Origin: Saprospiraceae bacterium
Lineage (GTDB): Bacteria > Bacteroidota > Bacteroidia > Chitinophagales > Saprospiraceae
Assembly: GCA_013042795.1 (NCBI GenBank)
Contig: JABDPK010000219.1
Coordinates: 1-15,415, forward strand
Length of the DNA stretch: 15,415 nt
Direction of reading: 5' to 3'
Part shown: one piece after another, positions 1 through 7,401 of the stretch
How the letters are laid out: each line of letters begins with the position of its first letter
Numbering within the stretch: position 1 is the stretch's first letter
The notes under the pieces: generated by a model
Seen by the model: only the letters and a program-made list of their open reading frames with translations
What the model was told of the DNA's origin: nothing
Database searches by the model: none
Translations under genes and position numbers: made by a program

Positions 1-2797
1 TTACTGTACCGTCTTCAGAAGTATAGGTAAAAGTGCCATCACCATTGTTTGTGAGGGTTGTCACTGTTTCTGTACCATCAAAAGTAAAAGCAAGTCCTTC
101 TTCATTGAAGTATGTCAGAGTACCATCACCATTGTCCACGAGGGTAGTGACGGTTTCATTAATATCTACCAGATCACCGTTTTCATTAGTATAATCTGCG
201 ATTTTATGACCGGCTACATAGCTGTTTACAATAGTAACAATATTAGCTGCATCAATGGTAGTGACTGTTCCATCTTCAGAAGTATATGTAAAGGTCCCAT
301 CACCATTGTCTATCATAGTCGTAATGACTTGATCCGGAGCAAATGTGACATCTACTCCAGCTTCATTGGTGAAAGTATATGTCCCATCCCCATTGTCTAC
401 CATCTGAGTTATTGTCTCTTCAATCTGTGTCACATTTCCGTTACTGCTTGTGTGTGTCGCGATAACCTGAACATTAGTATTGTTATTGTCATCACTGACA
501 TATGAAGAGAAATTGCTAAGGTAAATTATATTCGTAGTTCCATCTTCATCTGTATATTCAAGACTATTGTTTGCTGGATTATAACTTAAAGCAGTTACGG
601 TTTCACAATTTTCAACAGCAAGACATAGGTCAATCTGAGTTGTTACGCCTTCTTCATCAATATAATCAAGACTTGTTCCGTTAGGATTCAAATCAAGACT
701 GCTCATCGGTTCTGTAATTGTTGTTATGGTTCCATCTTCTGAAGTGTAGGAGAAACTGCCATTTCCAAGATTCACTAAAGTTGTAATTATTTCACTTCCT
801 CCGAATATGAAAGCATCACCTTCTTCATTTAAATAGGAGTAGGTGCCATCTCCATTATCGACGATTGAGGTTATATTCTCTTCGCTAGTAAATGTGTAAA
901 CAGTTCCTTCTTCATTTGTATAATTGAAACTACCATCACCATTATCAACCAGGGTAGTTACAGTTTCATTGATATCTACAACATCACCATTTTCATTTGT
1001 ATAATCAGCAATCTTATGGCCAGCGACCAAACTATTTACGACGGTAACAATATTTGTAGTATTTATTGTTGTTACAGTCCCATCTTCAGAAGTGTAAGTG
1101 TAAGTTCCGTTTCCATTATCAATGAGGTTAGTGACAGTTTCATTAGATTCAAATGTAAAACTTGTACCAGCTTCGTTTGTGTAGGTGAGTGTTCCGTCAC
1201 CGTTATCCACTAAAGTTGTTACTGTTTCATTTATATCGACTACATCCCCGTCTTCATTAGTGTAATCAGCGATTTTATGACCTGCGACAAAACTGTTAAC
1301 AAGTGTAACAATATTTGAAGCATTGATAGTTGTCACAGTGCCATCTTCAGAGGTATAAGTATATGTACCGTCTCCATTATTTGCCAGGCTTGTTATTGTT
1401 TCATTGGAATCAAATGTAATATTAGTTCCAGCTTCATTGGTAAAAGTGAACGTTCCATCCCCATTATCCACCAAAGTTGTTATTGTTTCATTAATATCAA
1501 TGACATCACCATTTTCATTTGTATAGTCTGCAATCTTATTTCCTGAAATAACATTTTGGATAACTGTGATTACATTGTTTGAAGCAATTGTTGTTCTGGA
1601 TCCATCTTCAGCAATGAAAGTATACGTACCATCTCCATTATCAATCAGGCTAGTTATAGATTCATTTGTACCAAAAGTAAATCTTGTTCCTTCTTCATTG
1701 GTATAAGTGAAGGTGCCATCACCATTATCGGTAATCGTTGTAATTGATTCATTGATGTCTACAACTTCACCATTTTCATTTGTATAGTCAGCAATTTTAT
1801 TCCCGTTGATCGTATTTTGAACCTGGGTCATTGCTTCAAAGGCATTGATAAAGGTAGAAACACCTGCTTCGTTGGTATAAATATAAGTACCATCACCATT
1901 GTCTGTCAGTGTAGAGATAGTTTCTGTGGCATCAATAATTGTATTGCTTCCGTCTTCGCTCGTATATGTGTAAGTTCCGTTGCCATTGTCTGTCAATACT
2001 GTGATGACTTCGCCGGTTGAAAATGTAGTCCTTGTGCCATTTTCAGATGTGTAAGTGTAGCTTCCATCTCCATTGTTTGTAAGTGTCGTGATGCTTTCAT
2101 TCGTGTCGAAGGTCACACCCAGACCTTCTTCATTCATATAGATAAAGGTTCCGTCATTAACTTCTTCCAGAGTGGTCACTGTTTCATTAATGTCAACTAC
2201 AGCTCCTTCTTCATTTGTGTAGTCAGCGATTTTGTGTCCCTGGATTGTGTTTCTGATTTGAGTGGTGACCTGATCACCAGCAATTATAGTTTGTATGCCT
2301 TCTTCATCGGTATAAGTGTAAGTTCCGTTTCCATTATTTACAAGGGTTGATGTCGTTTCTATAGGGTCTATAACTGTTAAAACACCAATTTCATTTCGGT
2401 AGGTATAGGTGCCATCACCATTGTCTACAAGAGTAGTTACAATGTCGTTTGTACTAAAAGAAACAGCCACACCATCTTCATTGGTGTAGGTAAAAGTACC
2501 ATCCAAATTATCGGTAAGGGAAGTTACAGATTCATTAATATCTATTAATGTGGATACACCTTCTTCATTTATATAAGAGTAAGACCCATCTGCATTCTGG
2601 ATCATTGTTGTGATAGTCTCCTCAGTACCCAATGTGACTTCTTCCCCTAGTTCATTTCTATAAGTATATGTTCCATCACCATTATCCGTCAGGGTTGTTA
2701 CAGATTCATAAAAATCGGTTTCTATGCCATCCTCATTTACATAAGTTCCTATTCTATTGCCTAATACAGTATTTATAATATTTGTTGCCTGGCTGGT
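1..2797 (-). repeat. Coding tandem array: 87 bp (29-aa) units in 261 bp triplets
   Basis: About 32 units occupy residues 92-1023, and the last is cut by the window edge. Two unit types share a Glu/Thr-rich start (NETVTTL), the core DNGDGT(F/Y)TYT and an acidic-Gly turn. A third type lacks NGDGT and carries GHKIADYTNENGDVVDI or a close variant. The conserved Tyr codon of this third type starts at 2741, 2219, 1784, 1523, 1262, 1001 and 191. A degenerate copy, with His in place of Tyr (IATHTSSNGNV), is at 452. The spacings are 522, 435, 261, 261, 261, 549 and 261 bp. All are multiples of 87 except 549, which is six units plus 27 bp. Copies differ mostly at synonymous or conservative positions, so the array is diverged rather than freshly amplified. 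Confidence 0.9.
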
Positions 2798-3070
2798 ATT
2801 TGGACATAGCCAATCCGGTGCATCCGGTGTACCTATATTTACCTGTAAGCAATTTTCCGTGAGGTTGAAAATCACAGCACCTTTCAGAGGTGTAGGTATA
2901 TTGTCTCTTTGATCGCTTGTTAGGCGAGGTATAACCAAAGCTTTGTTGTTGCTTTCCATTTCTATCAAAGAACCATCATCGATAAGGTGTGGATTATCGC
3001 CTATCTTTATTTGTGCAGACAAAGATAGCCCAGCCATCAGTAAACTGATAGTCAGGAGAATTGGTTTCAT
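1..3070 (-). CDS. Giant secreted tandem-repeat protein (29-residue repeats), C-terminus beyond the window
   Basis: The frame is open from an ATG at 3070 to the left edge, giving 1023 codons with no stop, so the 3' end is missing. Residues 1-20 form a signal peptide ending in LSLSAQ. Residues about 21-91 form an N-terminal module containing ALVIPRLTSDQRDNIP and KGAVIFN, a pattern I know from surface and structural proteins of Bacteroidota. From residue 92 on, the protein is built of 29-residue beta-type repeats with cores such as DNGDGTYTYT followed by a NEEG or SEDG turn. Composition is Thr/Asn/Asp/Gly-rich and nearly Cys-free. No enzyme domain is visible. The likely role is an exported fibrous surface or adhesin-like protein; this is inferred from signal peptide plus repeats only. 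A sorting signal, if any, would lie outside the window. Forward-strand ORFs in this stretch are shadows of the repeats. Confidence 0.88.
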   Translation of the reverse strand, partial: MKPILLTISLLMAGLSLSAQIKIGDNPHLIDDGSLIEMESNNKALVIPRLTSDQRDNIPTPLKGAVIFNLTENCLQVNIGTPDAPDWLCPNTSQATNIINTVLGNRIGTYVNEDGIETDFYESVTTLTDNGDGTYTYRNELGEEVTLGTEETITTMIQNADGSYSYINEEGVSTLIDINESVTSLTDNLDGTFTYTNEDGVAVSFSTNDIVTTLVDNGDGTYTYRNEIGVLTVIDPIETTSTLVNNGNGTYTYTDEEGIQTIIAGDQVTTQIRNTIQGHKIADYTNEEGAVVDINETVTTLEEVNDGTFIYMNEEGLGVTFDTNESITTLTNNGDGSYTYTSENGTRTTFSTGEVITVLTDNGNGTYTYTSEDGSNTIIDATETISTLTDNGDGTYIYTNEAGVSTFINAFEAMTQVQNTINGNKIADYTNENGEVVDINESITTITDNGDGTFTYTNEEGTRFTFGTNESITSLIDNGDGTYTFIAEDGSRTTIASNNVITVIQNVISGNKIADYTNENGDVIDINETITTLVDNGDGTFTFTNEAGTNITFDSNETITSLANNGDGTYTYTSEDGTVTTINASNIVTLVNSFVAGHKIADYTNEDGDVVDINETVTTLVDNGDGTLTYTNEAGTSFTFESNETVTNLIDNGNGTYTYTSEDGTVTTINTTNIVTVVNSLVAGHKIADYTNENGDVVDINETVTTLVDNGDGSFNYTNEEGTVYTFTSEENITSIVDNGDGTYSYLNEEGDAFIFGGSEIITTLVNLGNGSFSYTSEDGTITTITEPMSSLDLNPNGTSLDYIDEEGVTTQIDLCLAVENCETVTALSYNPANNSLEYTDEDGTTNIIYLSNFSSYVSDDNNNTNVQVIATHTSSNGNVTQIEETITQMVDNGDGTYTFTNEAGVDVTFAPDQVITTMIDNGDGTFTYTSEDGTVTTIDAANIVTIVNSYVAGHKIADYTNENGDLVDINETVTTLVDNGDGTLTYFNEEGLAFTFDGTETVTTLTNNGDGTFTYTSEDGTV

Positions 3071-3372
3071 GAGGCAGTTAGAAATGTTCTTACAGCCAAT
3101 ACTTCTTAGGCTATAACAAGAATAAAATGTTCTCATTATATAAGAATTTAATTTAAGGATCTAATAAAAAGGGTGTGAGTTATGGTTTGCTTTCCAAGGG
3201 ATATATTTATCCCAAGAAAAATTGAGTGTGCATAAGTTAGACAAAGAGAATAGATAATACCCCTACGTAATTTGAGAAAACCTGTAAAATAGTTTACAAA
3301 TTGTCATATAGGGATAGGGGGACTCCAGGGAAGAGTAATAGACTAAATAAAAGTGTGGAAATGATTTTTAAC
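3071..3372. other. Intergenic region, 302 bp, no gene seen
   Basis: No ORF with coding character is visible on either strand. It separates two minus-strand genes, so it should hold the 3' end of the lipoprotein transcript and the promoter of the repeat protein. The nearest match to a Bacteroidota -7 element for the repeat gene is TATTCTTG (minus strand, 3124-3117), one mismatch from TAnnTTTG and without a clear -33 TTTG. A short perfect inverted repeat, GGGATA-TATT-TATCCC, lies at 3198-3213 but has no adjacent T-run, so I do not call it a terminator. Confidence 0.5.
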
Positions 3373-4089
3373 TTATATCTCCAGGCTGAATTCTGCGCTG
3401 GCTACATTAGGGTCATTTCTTAATAGCTCTAGCATTTCTTCAGGCGAATATTTATTCTGATTGTACGAGATTAACCAGGATTCCTCATTATTTGATAATC
3501 TTTTTAATATTCTGACCCCATGCTCTTTTCGCATTTTGTTAAACCAGCTTGCCAGTTGACTTCCGTGCTTCAGGTTGAGTATGATGTGTGATTTATTATA
3601 TTTCGGACCCTTGTTTTCTTCAACAGTTTTTTCACTGATTAGCGTCCATGCATCTTCTGTTTCAGCAATTTTCTCCAGTTTGAATTGCAATCTGTGCAAT
3701 ATAGTTGGTCGTTCCCGCTTTCCTTTCACAGTTTTTATGGACTTTCCATCATTGTAAGTCATTGTTATTAAAGGAAGATCGGCAATTTTGCTTTCATAAT
3801 TATCTTGAAAAGAATGGAAATCTGATTCTTTAAAACTGTTTACTAACTCTTTATAGACTTCTTTTTCAATTTGTTTTGAATATGTTCCTATTTTTTCTGT
3901 ATTCATTTCTCCGATGAATGTAGAATATCCGCCATTGTATACATTCAAAGTATACACAGGACAGGTACCAAAACATCCCCCTTTACGCAGGGTAATTTGT
4001 ATATCTTCTTCGGTCAGCTCACTAACAGGCTTTACAGTCTTACACGAAATTATAAATGCAAGAAATATCAGGACAAAACAGTTTTTCAT
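3373..4089 (-). CDS. DUF6438-type lipoprotein with a C-terminal protease-propeptide-like domain
   Basis: This 238-residue protein starts at ATG 4089. Residues 1-16 are a lipoprotein signal peptide with lipobox IISC and Cys16 as the lipidation site, so it is probably anchored in the cell envelope. Residues about 28-150 match my recollection of DUF6438: TLRKGGCFGTCPVYTL with the Cys39/Cys43 pair, then YNGGYSTF and a Thr/Gly-rich strand pattern. No enzymatic activity is established for that family as far as I know. Residues about 165-238, including GVRILKRLSNNEESWLI and LLRNDPNVASAE, resemble the inhibitor_I9/propeptide fold found before subtilisin-like proteases, but no protease follows. It has its own likely promoter at 4110-4117 and lies 56 bp downstream of arsS. 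The second-domain call is an inference from the motif pattern. Confidence 0.8.
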   Translation of the reverse strand: MKNCFVLIFLAFIISCKTVKPVSELTEEDIQITLRKGGCFGTCPVYTLNVYNGGYSTFIGEMNTEKIGTYSKQIEKEVYKELVNSFKESDFHSFQDNYESKIADLPLITMTYNDGKSIKTVKGKRERPTILHRLQFKLEKIAETEDAWTLISEKTVEENKGPKYNKSHIILNLKHGSQLASWFNKMRKEHGVRILKRLSNNEESWLISYNQNKYSPEEMLELLRNDPNVASAEFSLEI

Positions 4090-4109
4090 ATTGTCATTAA
4101 ATTGATGCG

Positions 4110-4117
4110 CAAAGATA
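4110..4117 (-). promoter_or_regulatory. Probable -7 promoter element for the DUF6438 lipoprotein gene
   Basis: The minus strand reads TATCTTTGCGC, an exact match to the Bacteroidota -7 consensus TAnnTTTG in its common TATCTTTGC form. It lies 20 bp before the ATG at 4089, leaving a short leader. The expected -33 region is only T-rich, without a clear TTTG, so the call is moderate. It suggests that the lipoprotein can be transcribed apart from arsS. Confidence 0.45.
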
Positions 4118-4145
4118 ACGATTGTTTGGACTAAAAAATTTTAAA

Positions 4146-5216
4146 TCAGGCAATTTCACCACCACAACTGCTTCCCGCACCTGCTGTACAACCATAACAA
4201 TGCTGGTTCAATACAATTTTTCTTTTCATGATATCCTGAGGATCAAAATTTCCGATATGAGCACTTTCGATATCTGATTTTAAATCCAGCATTTGATTAA
4301 AATCACAATCATATAAATAACCGTCCCAGCTGACACTTATGGTATTCCTGCACATTAACCCTTTAAGTGTAGCGGGATTAAATACATTTGAAAGCTCAGT
4401 CATATAGTCTGCATAGTTTCCAGTTTCGATCAGGTAATCCAGAAACCTGCTTATAGGTAGATTAGTAATAGCATACAGATTATTAAATTCTATACCATAC
4501 CTTTTGTCTAGCTGTTGTTTGAACTGCTCTTCAAGTTCGCATTGTGAACCTGGAAGGAACGCACCAGAAGGATTATACACAAGGTCCAGTACTAGTCCGG
4601 TATTTGCCTTACCATATCCAACAGCATTTAATTTCTGCAAAGCAAGTATTGAATCTTCAAAAACCCCGTCTCCACGTTGGCTATCTGTTCTTCTTTTAGT
4701 AAAATAGGGTAGAGACGATACGATATGCACATGGTTTCGGGCATAAAAGTCAGGAAGATCCAGAAACCTTTTGTTGGCAAGTATTATTGTCAGGTTACAT
4801 CTTACGATTATCTCAATGTCAATCATCCTGCATTCTTCCACAAACCATCTGAAATTAGGATTTAATTCAGGAGCACCTCCTGTGATATCTACAGTTTTGA
4901 AGGAATTGTTCTTGAGAATTTCCAGACATCTCTCAAGAGTTTCCCTGTTCATATTTTCTTCTTTTTTATCAGGACCTGCATCTACGTGGCAATGGGCACA
5001 TGCCTGATTACACAATTTTCCGATGTTGATCTGAAGAATATCCATGCCCGCAGGTTTAATACCATGCTGGTAACCCGCTTGTTTTATACGATCAGAAAAA
5101 TCTGGTATATCTATCTCATCTATCTTTTTATTTGATATAACTTCCAATTGGTAAAAAGTATCTGCCAATTGATTATTTCGTGCGGTTAAGCTTTTAACTT
5201 TTTGCTTAATACCCAT
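4146..5216 (-). CDS. arsS: Arsenosugar biosynthesis radical SAM protein ArsS
   Basis: This 356-residue protein has the radical SAM cluster motif CNQACAHC (Cys69, Cys73, Cys76) that would bind the 4Fe-4S cluster and SAM, followed by the GGAPELNP strand (about 113-120) typical of the fold. The C-terminal region is Cys-rich: Cys289, Cys304, then CYGCTAGAGSSCGG with Cys340, Cys343 and Cys351. This layout is characteristic of the ArsS family, which is linked to transfer of a 5'-deoxyadenosyl group to dimethylarsenite on the route to arsenosugars. Some family members have selenocysteine in the C-terminal motif; here the codon at 4164-4166 is TGT, a Cys. The start ATG shares one base with the stop of the upstream AhpD-like gene, so translational coupling is likely. 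No arsM methyltransferase is seen in the window. Confidence 0.88.
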   Translation of the reverse strand: MGIKQKVKSLTARNNQLADTFYQLEVISNKKIDEIDIPDFSDRIKQAGYQHGIKPAGMDILQINIGKLCNQACAHCHVDAGPDKKEENMNRETLERCLEILKNNSFKTVDITGGAPELNPNFRWFVEECRMIDIEIIVRCNLTIILANKRFLDLPDFYARNHVHIVSSLPYFTKRRTDSQRGDGVFEDSILALQKLNAVGYGKANTGLVLDLVYNPSGAFLPGSQCELEEQFKQQLDKRYGIEFNNLYAITNLPISRFLDYLIETGNYADYMTELSNVFNPATLKGLMCRNTISVSWDGYLYDCDFNQMLDLKSDIESAHIGNFDPQDIMKRKIVLNQHCYGCTAGAGSSCGGEIA

Positions 5217-5551
5217 TACATCAGCTTTTTCTTCACATGGTTCATCATTTGAACACTATTGACCAATGTTGCGCCGCTCTTTATAGCAGCAGCTACATGG
5301 ACCGCTTCCATCATTTGTTCTTCATCCGCTCCATTATTAAGACACGCAGAAGAATAGGCATCAATGCAATAAGGACATTGCTCGGTATGTGCAACTGCCA
5401 GGGCTATAAGTGCCTTCTCTCTTGTCGAGAGGGCACCTTCTTTAAAAACAGTCGTGTACCATTGAAAAAATTTATTTCCATATTCTTCCTGAAATTCAGT
5501 GATATCACCAAATTTCTTGAGGTCTTCCGGTTTAAAATAACTGTCACTCAC
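5216..5551 (-). CDS. AhpD-like (carboxymuconolactone decarboxylase family) partner of ArsS
   Basis: This is a small 111-residue protein of the CMD/AhpD fold. Its redox motif EQCPYCIDAY has Cys59 and Cys62, preceded by the helix TREKALIALAVAH. Proteins of this kind are regularly encoded next to ArsS and annotated as arsenosugar biosynthesis-associated peroxidase-like proteins. The CxxC pair suggests a thiol redox role, perhaps protecting or reducing an arsenic thiol intermediate, which is inference. The start is GTG at 5551: no in-frame ATG lies just upstream, and the sequence MSDSYFKPEDLKKFG begins as I would expect for the family. The stop overlaps the arsS start by one base, so the two form an operon. 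The first motif Cys is encoded by TGT (5375-5377), not a selenocysteine TGA. Confidence 0.86.
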   Translation of the reverse strand: MSDSYFKPEDLKKFGDITEFQEEYGNKFFQWYTTVFKEGALSTREKALIALAVAHTEQCPYCIDAYSSACLNNGADEEQMMEAVHVAAAIKSGATLVNSVQMMNHVKKKLM

Positions 5552-5698
5552 TATTCTGGATTTTATGTAAAAATAAACTTAAGATCGTCTTTTTAACCAT
5601 TTAGCTGTTCAATCTGTTGTATGCCTGACAAATCTGTATAAAATGTGATTTGAATAATAGAATTACAAAGATTAAGTTTGAATCAATAATACCTTGAT
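5552..5698. other. Divergent intergenic region between the arsS operon and the lipoprotein/GNAT pair
   Basis: These 147 bp hold the 5' leaders of two divergent units. The plus-strand promoter at 5649-5680 is listed separately. For the minus strand, the closest element is AATCTTTG (5673-5666), one mismatch from TAnnTTTG and overlapping the plus-strand -7 element. It would leave a leader of about 100 bases before the GTG at 5551. I see no riboswitch or convincing operator. Confidence 0.4.
5649..5680 (+). promoter_or_regulatory. Bacteroidota-type promoter for the lipoprotein/GNAT pair
   Basis: TTTG at 5649-5652 is followed after 20 bases by TAAGTTTG at 5673-5680. This fits the Bacteroidota primary sigma consensus TTTG-N19/20-TAnnTTTG. 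Transcription would start a few bases downstream, giving a very short leader before the TTG start at 5699 and supporting that unusual start codon. Confidence 0.55.
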
Positions 5699-6205
5699 TT
5701 GAAAAGATATTCAGCATTATTGTTAACCGTCCTTTTATTCTTAGCCTGTGCTAAAAAAAACAAAGACGTGCATAATCATCCTCCTTCAGCGTATTATTCA
5801 ACAATTATTTGTCCTGCCGGTGATATTTACATGAACGAAGGAAACAATAGCATTCCAGGGTTTTTCAATATTGGAATATTGGACCAGGATATTCAAACCG
5901 ATTTAAAAACTCTTGTTTTGGGCAAGCGGCAGGCAAAGAATGCAAGGATAGGTATAAATCCGATTTCATTATTCTCCTATCAAAAGGATACAATTACCTA
6001 CAAATATATTATAGCTACCCCTGTCAATGAAGTTCTTAAGGATATTGGACAGGATTTCAATAGCTTTTCTATGAATAATATCCATTTGCAAGCCAGCATA
6101 GAAGAATGGTTTAAATCACGATGTGCAATTGGAGTTTGTAGAAATTTTAAATGGGAGAATGAGTACAAAGCATTTTTGGAAATATCAAAGACGGAATCCA
6201 GGTGA
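5699..6205 (+). CDS. Putative lipoprotein of unknown function, TTG start
   Basis: This is a 168-residue protein whose family I do not recognise. Residues 1-17 form a lipoprotein signal peptide: basic MKRY, a hydrophobic stretch and lipobox FLAC with Cys17. That signal fixes the start at a TTG, since an in-frame TAA lies at 5687-5689 and the next ATG (codon 44) would lose the signal. The mature part has Cys39 in STIICPAGDIYM, a strand-rich middle, and a paired-Cys motif CAIGVC (142, 147) near the end. These Cys may form a disulfide after export. The stop TGA lies inside GTGA shared with the following GNAT gene, so the two proteins are probably made together. The function is open; nothing in the residues points to an enzyme. 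Confidence 0.72.
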   Translation: MKRYSALLLTVLLFLACAKKNKDVHNHPPSAYYSTIICPAGDIYMNEGNNSIPGFFNIGILDQDIQTDLKTLVLGKRQAKNARIGINPISLFSYQKDTITYKYIIATPVNEVLKDIGQDFNSFSMNNIHLQASIEEWFKSRCAIGVCRNFKWENEYKAFLEISKTESR

Positions 6206-7401
6206 GAGCGATAGAACTACAAGAGGGGTCAGCAGAATATTCCATCAAGATATCAGACAATCTTCATGAGATAAAGGAAGATTGGAACCGCGTATGCCGC
6301 AACAGCATTTACTTTAATTCAGATTACCTTGAACTCCTTGAAAGTTATGGTCCGGATGGGTACACTTATTATTATGCTATAGTTTATTTAAATGGAGAGG
6401 CAGAAGGTATCTATTACTTTCAAAAGAAAACGATTGAACTGGCAAAGGATTTCAGGGTCCACACACACAGCAAAAATCTCTTGAAAAAAATTGGTGTTTT
6501 CTTTCAAAAACAATTCTTTCGCATGATCAGGTACGAACTCCTTGTATTTGGAAATGTGTTATTAACAGGAGAATATGCTTATTTCTTCAGGAATGAGAAT
6601 CCCGGCAAAAGTGAATTTAATAAATTAACAAATACTGTACTTAGGCAGGTCCAGGAATTTATAAAAGCCAATAAGGGAAGAAAATTCAAAAGTGTGCTTT
6701 CCAAGGATTTCTATGTGGATAGTGCTTTGTCACACGGACCTTTTCCCATGAATGACTTTACTGAATTCCAGGTTCAGCCTGATATGATCCTTAAAATCAA
6801 ACCTGATTGGGCATCATTTGCCGATTATACTGCTTCAGTTAAATCAAAGTATCGGGTCAAATTCAAAAAAGTCAATTCTAAGGGAAGAGATCTGGAATAC
6901 AGGGATTTAAGCCCTGATGATATGGCTAGTCTTAAGAATGATATTCATAAACTATATTTAAATACATCACAAAGAGCCAGTTTCAGTCTTTTTGTGCTCC
7001 ATGATGAATATTTTCTGCAACTGAAAAAAACATTTCCTGATAGGTTTATAGCCACAGGCGTATTCCTGGATGATAAACTGGTTGCTTTTTATACGCTAAT
7101 ATTGAATGGAGAAAATGCGGATGCTCATTTCTTAGGATATAACCCTGCATTGAATTCCAGGTACCAGATATATTTCAATATTTTGCTTAAACTCATCGAG
7201 AAATCGATTTCCCTGAATGCAAAAATATTGAATCTGTCCAGAACGGCATTGGAAATCAAATCTTCAGTTGGTGCTGAGCCTTTTTCTATGAATATCTATT
7301 TGAAGATCAATAATAATTTCCTGAACAACAGATTATCCTGGATTTTGAAAAGGACTGTTCCTGCTGTTGACTGGATCCAGAGGCGACCTTTCAAAGAATA
7401 G
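6202..7401 (+). CDS. GNAT-fold / FemAB-like acyltransferase family protein (BioF2-type acetyltransferase)
   Basis: This 399-residue protein appears soluble, with no signal peptide. The layout suggests a duplicated GNAT fold: residues about 1-190 form a degenerate first half and about 195-370 a second half with SVKSKYRVKFKKV, FIATGVFLDDKLVAFYTLI, DAHFLGYNPALNSRYQIYFN and KILNLSRTALEIKSSVGAE. The last blocks resemble the acetyl-CoA (or aminoacyl-tRNA) binding region of the Acetyltransf_6/FemAB-like families. The substrate is unknown; such proteins often act on envelope polymers or small molecules. The GTG start overlaps the lipoprotein gene by four bases (GTGA), indicating coupling. The 3' end overlaps the convergent gene at 7333-7734 by 69 bp. 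Family assignment is from motif pattern only. Confidence 0.75.
   Translation: MRAIELQEGSAEYSIKISDNLHEIKEDWNRVCRNSIYFNSDYLELLESYGPDGYTYYYAIVYLNGEAEGIYYFQKKTIELAKDFRVHTHSKNLLKKIGVFFQKQFFRMIRYELLVFGNVLLTGEYAYFFRNENPGKSEFNKLTNTVLRQVQEFIKANKGRKFKSVLSKDFYVDSALSHGPFPMNDFTEFQVQPDMILKIKPDWASFADYTASVKSKYRVKFKKVNSKGRDLEYRDLSPDDMASLKNDIHKLYLNTSQRASFSLFVLHDEYFLQLKKTFPDRFIATGVFLDDKLVAFYTLILNGENADAHFLGYNPALNSRYQIYFNILLKLIEKSISLNAKILNLSRTALEIKSSVGAEPFSMNIYLKINNNFLNNRLSWILKRTVPAVDWIQRRPFKE

Noticed and set aside
206..2020. Plus-strand ORFs at 206-505, 1016-1213 and 1817-2020.
   Set aside because: They are antisense readings of the repeat array, recur because the repeat recurs, and show no protein-like features.
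1..2797. The 87 bp periodicity as a CRISPR array or non-coding satellite.
   Set aside because: The units are in frame, diverge mainly at synonymous or conservative sites, and encode one continuous protein; there are no identical repeats with unique spacers.
3198..3213. Hairpin GGGATA-TATT-TATCCC as a terminator.
   Set aside because: The stem is only six bases, half A/T, and no T-run follows on either strand.
5237..5596. A 119-codon plus-strand ORF over the AhpD-like gene.
   Set aside because: The minus-strand product has a clear CMD motif and operon context; the plus-strand product is composed of antisense codons.
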